A DNA stretch of 34,658 nt, taken from NCBI GenBank assembly GCA_016930295.1, contig JAFGHE010000159.1, forward strand, positions 1-34,658, given 5' to 3'. This stretch comes from Sedimentisphaerales bacterium (GTDB taxonomy: Bacteria; Planctomycetota; Phycisphaerae; Sedimentisphaerales; SM23-30). Numbering within the stretch: position 1 is the first letter of the stretch; every line of letters starts with the position of its first letter. Below the pieces are notes generated by a model. The model saw nothing but the letters and a program-made list of their open reading frames with translations, was not told the DNA's origin and ran no database searches. Positions 33,592 through 34,658 of the stretch are shown here, one piece after another. The position numbers and the translations under genes were made by a program.

Positions 33592-34626
33592 ATGAAAGCA
33601 ATAGTTTTAAGCGGTATCAAACAGATGGAAATCCGTGATATTCCACAGCCGGTCATAAAAAATGATAACGAGGTTCTGATTAAAATGTCGGTCGTGGGCA
33701 TATGCGGCTCTGATACCCATTACTACAAATCAGGCCGGATCGGCTCGCAGGTGGCACAGTTTCCTATGATGGTCGGTCACGAATGTGCCGGCGTGATCGA
33801 GGATGCAGGCTCGGCCGTAACACGTGTCAAACCCGGCGATCGCATCGCCATTGATCCGGCCATGTCCTGCCGGCAATGCGACCAGTGCAAAATGGGACGG
33901 CAGCATACCTGCCGGAACCTGCGGTTTCTGGGTTGTCCCGGCCAGGCTGAAGGGTGTCTCTGCGAGTATATTGTCATGCCCCAGGAATGCTGCTTTCCTA
34001 TAAAAGATACCATGACCATGGACCAGGCAGCCATCTCCGAACCCCTGGCCATAGGTATATACGCGGTTAAAACCTCTATTCCCATGCCGGGCGCTAAGAT
34101 TGCGATTCTCGGGGCCGGCCCCATTGGCCTTTGTGTTCTACTGGCCGCCCGGGCTCAGGGAGCGGAAAAAATATATGTCACTGAAAAAGTGGCCGAACGA
34201 ATCACCATGGCCGGGCAGGCCGGCGCTGACTGGGCCGGGAACCCGGACCAGCAGGACATAGTCAAAGCCATTAACGAACTCGAGCCGCACCAGATGGACG
34301 TGGTGTTCGAATGCTGCGGCCAACAGGAGGCTTTGGACCAAGCCGTCGAAATCCTCCGACCCGGCGGCAAGCTCATGATCGTCGGAATCCCCGAAGTTGA
34401 CCGGATATCATTTGACATCGGCTCCCTGCGCCGGCGCGAAATAAACATCCAGAATGTCCGCCGCCAGAATGAATGCGTACAGAACACTCTGGATATGATC
34501 GATTCCGGACGCATCAACGCGGACTTCATGGTCACCCACCGATTCCCCCTGGACCAAACCCACAAAGCTTTTGAACTCCTGACCAACTACCGCGACGGCA
34601 TTGTCAAAGCCATGATCGATTTATAA
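33592..34626 (+). CDS. Zinc-dependent alcohol dehydrogenase (sorbitol/xylitol dehydrogenase-like)
   Basis: Medium-chain NAD(P)-dependent dehydrogenase of the polyol or threonine dehydrogenase branch. Catalytic zinc ligands are C38 (GICGSDTHYYKSG) and H63/E64 (MVGHECAGVI). The structural zinc has four cysteines, C93, C96, C99 and C107. The Rossmann motif GAGPIGLCVLL is near 176. At 344 residues it is full length and ends at the window edge with a complete stop codon. AAGGAAG lies before the ATG. It follows the GH2 gene, so use of a released sugar alcohol or related compound is plausible; the exact substrate is not readable. Confidence 0.93.
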   Translation: MKAIVLSGIKQMEIRDIPQPVIKNDNEVLIKMSVVGICGSDTHYYKSGRIGSQVAQFPMMVGHECAGVIEDAGSAVTRVKPGDRIAIDPAMSCRQCDQCKMGRQHTCRNLRFLGCPGQAEGCLCEYIVMPQECCFPIKDTMTMDQAAISEPLAIGIYAVKTSIPMPGAKIAILGAGPIGLCVLLAARAQGAEKIYVTEKVAERITMAGQAGADWAGNPDQQDIVKAINELEPHQMDVVFECCGQQEALDQAVEILRPGGKLMIVGIPEVDRISFDIGSLRRREINIQNVRRQNECVQNTLDMIDSGRINADFMVTHRFPLDQTHKAFELLTNYRDGIVKAMIDL

Positions 34627-34658
34627 AGCTAAATCATTTATTAAAAACAAAAAAACAC

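Noticed and set aside
1-34658. CRISPR array, insertion sequence, prophage or tmRNA gene
   Set aside because: No regular spaced repeats, transposase, phage genes or tmRNA-like ends were found.

Overview
The window is a dense bacterial chromosome segment of about 34.7 kb and moderate GC. It carries two LptF/LptG-family permeases (so a diderm), several exported glycoside hydrolases and DUF1080-type proteins, a Gld-like ABC cassette with a DUF4340 protein, and long unshared gaps with weak Shine-Dalgarno sites. This mix suggests a Planctomycetota/Phycisphaerae-like organism. That placement is inferred from gene content only; there is no rRNA in the window.

Layout. 1-5.1 kb: a + strand four-gene cassette (ABC ATPase, ABC-2 permease, GldG-like auxiliary protein, DUF4340 protein). 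5.1-8.3 kb: a small Cys-rich protein and two LptF/LptG permeases on the - strand. 8.4-12.1 kb: ComF-like protein, isochorismatase-fold hydrolase, hemB, and a formate/nitrite-type channel behind a promoter-leader-terminator arrangement. 12.4-17.5 kb: rpsO, pnp, then an NtrB/NtrC-like two-component pair. 17.6-22.2 kb: a membrane protein with a pilin-like C-terminus, a ZIP metal transporter, tRNA-Leu(UAG), and a tightly coupled - strand operon of M20 amidohydrolase, YbdK-type ligase and ModE-like HTH. 22.4-23.3 kb: a candidate small RNA with a consensus promoter, then smpB. 23.3-26.8 kb: - strand run of RraA-like exported protein, GH5, a HEAT-like gene broken by an in-frame TAG, and a DUF1080 lipoprotein. 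27-34.6 kb: PilX-like protein, amino acid permease, exported O-methyltransferase, a GH2 enzyme with PA14, and a zinc alcohol dehydrogenase.

How the genes work together. The centre holds housekeeping functions (RNA decay, ribosome rescue, S15, haem synthesis, LPS transport). The right end looks like plant or algal polysaccharide use: exported GH5, GH2 and DUF1080 enzymes, with a polyol-type dehydrogenase after them.

The best leads outside known genes are: (1) a structured dispersed repeat of about 94 nt with two full copies and one partial copy, showing compensatory changes; (2) an intrinsic terminator between a good promoter and the FNT channel start, so a possible attenuator or unknown riboswitch; (3) a C-rich small RNA gene upstream of smpB; (4) an in-frame amber codon at codon 22 of a HEAT-like gene. 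All are read by eye from the sequence; no searches or folding programs were run.
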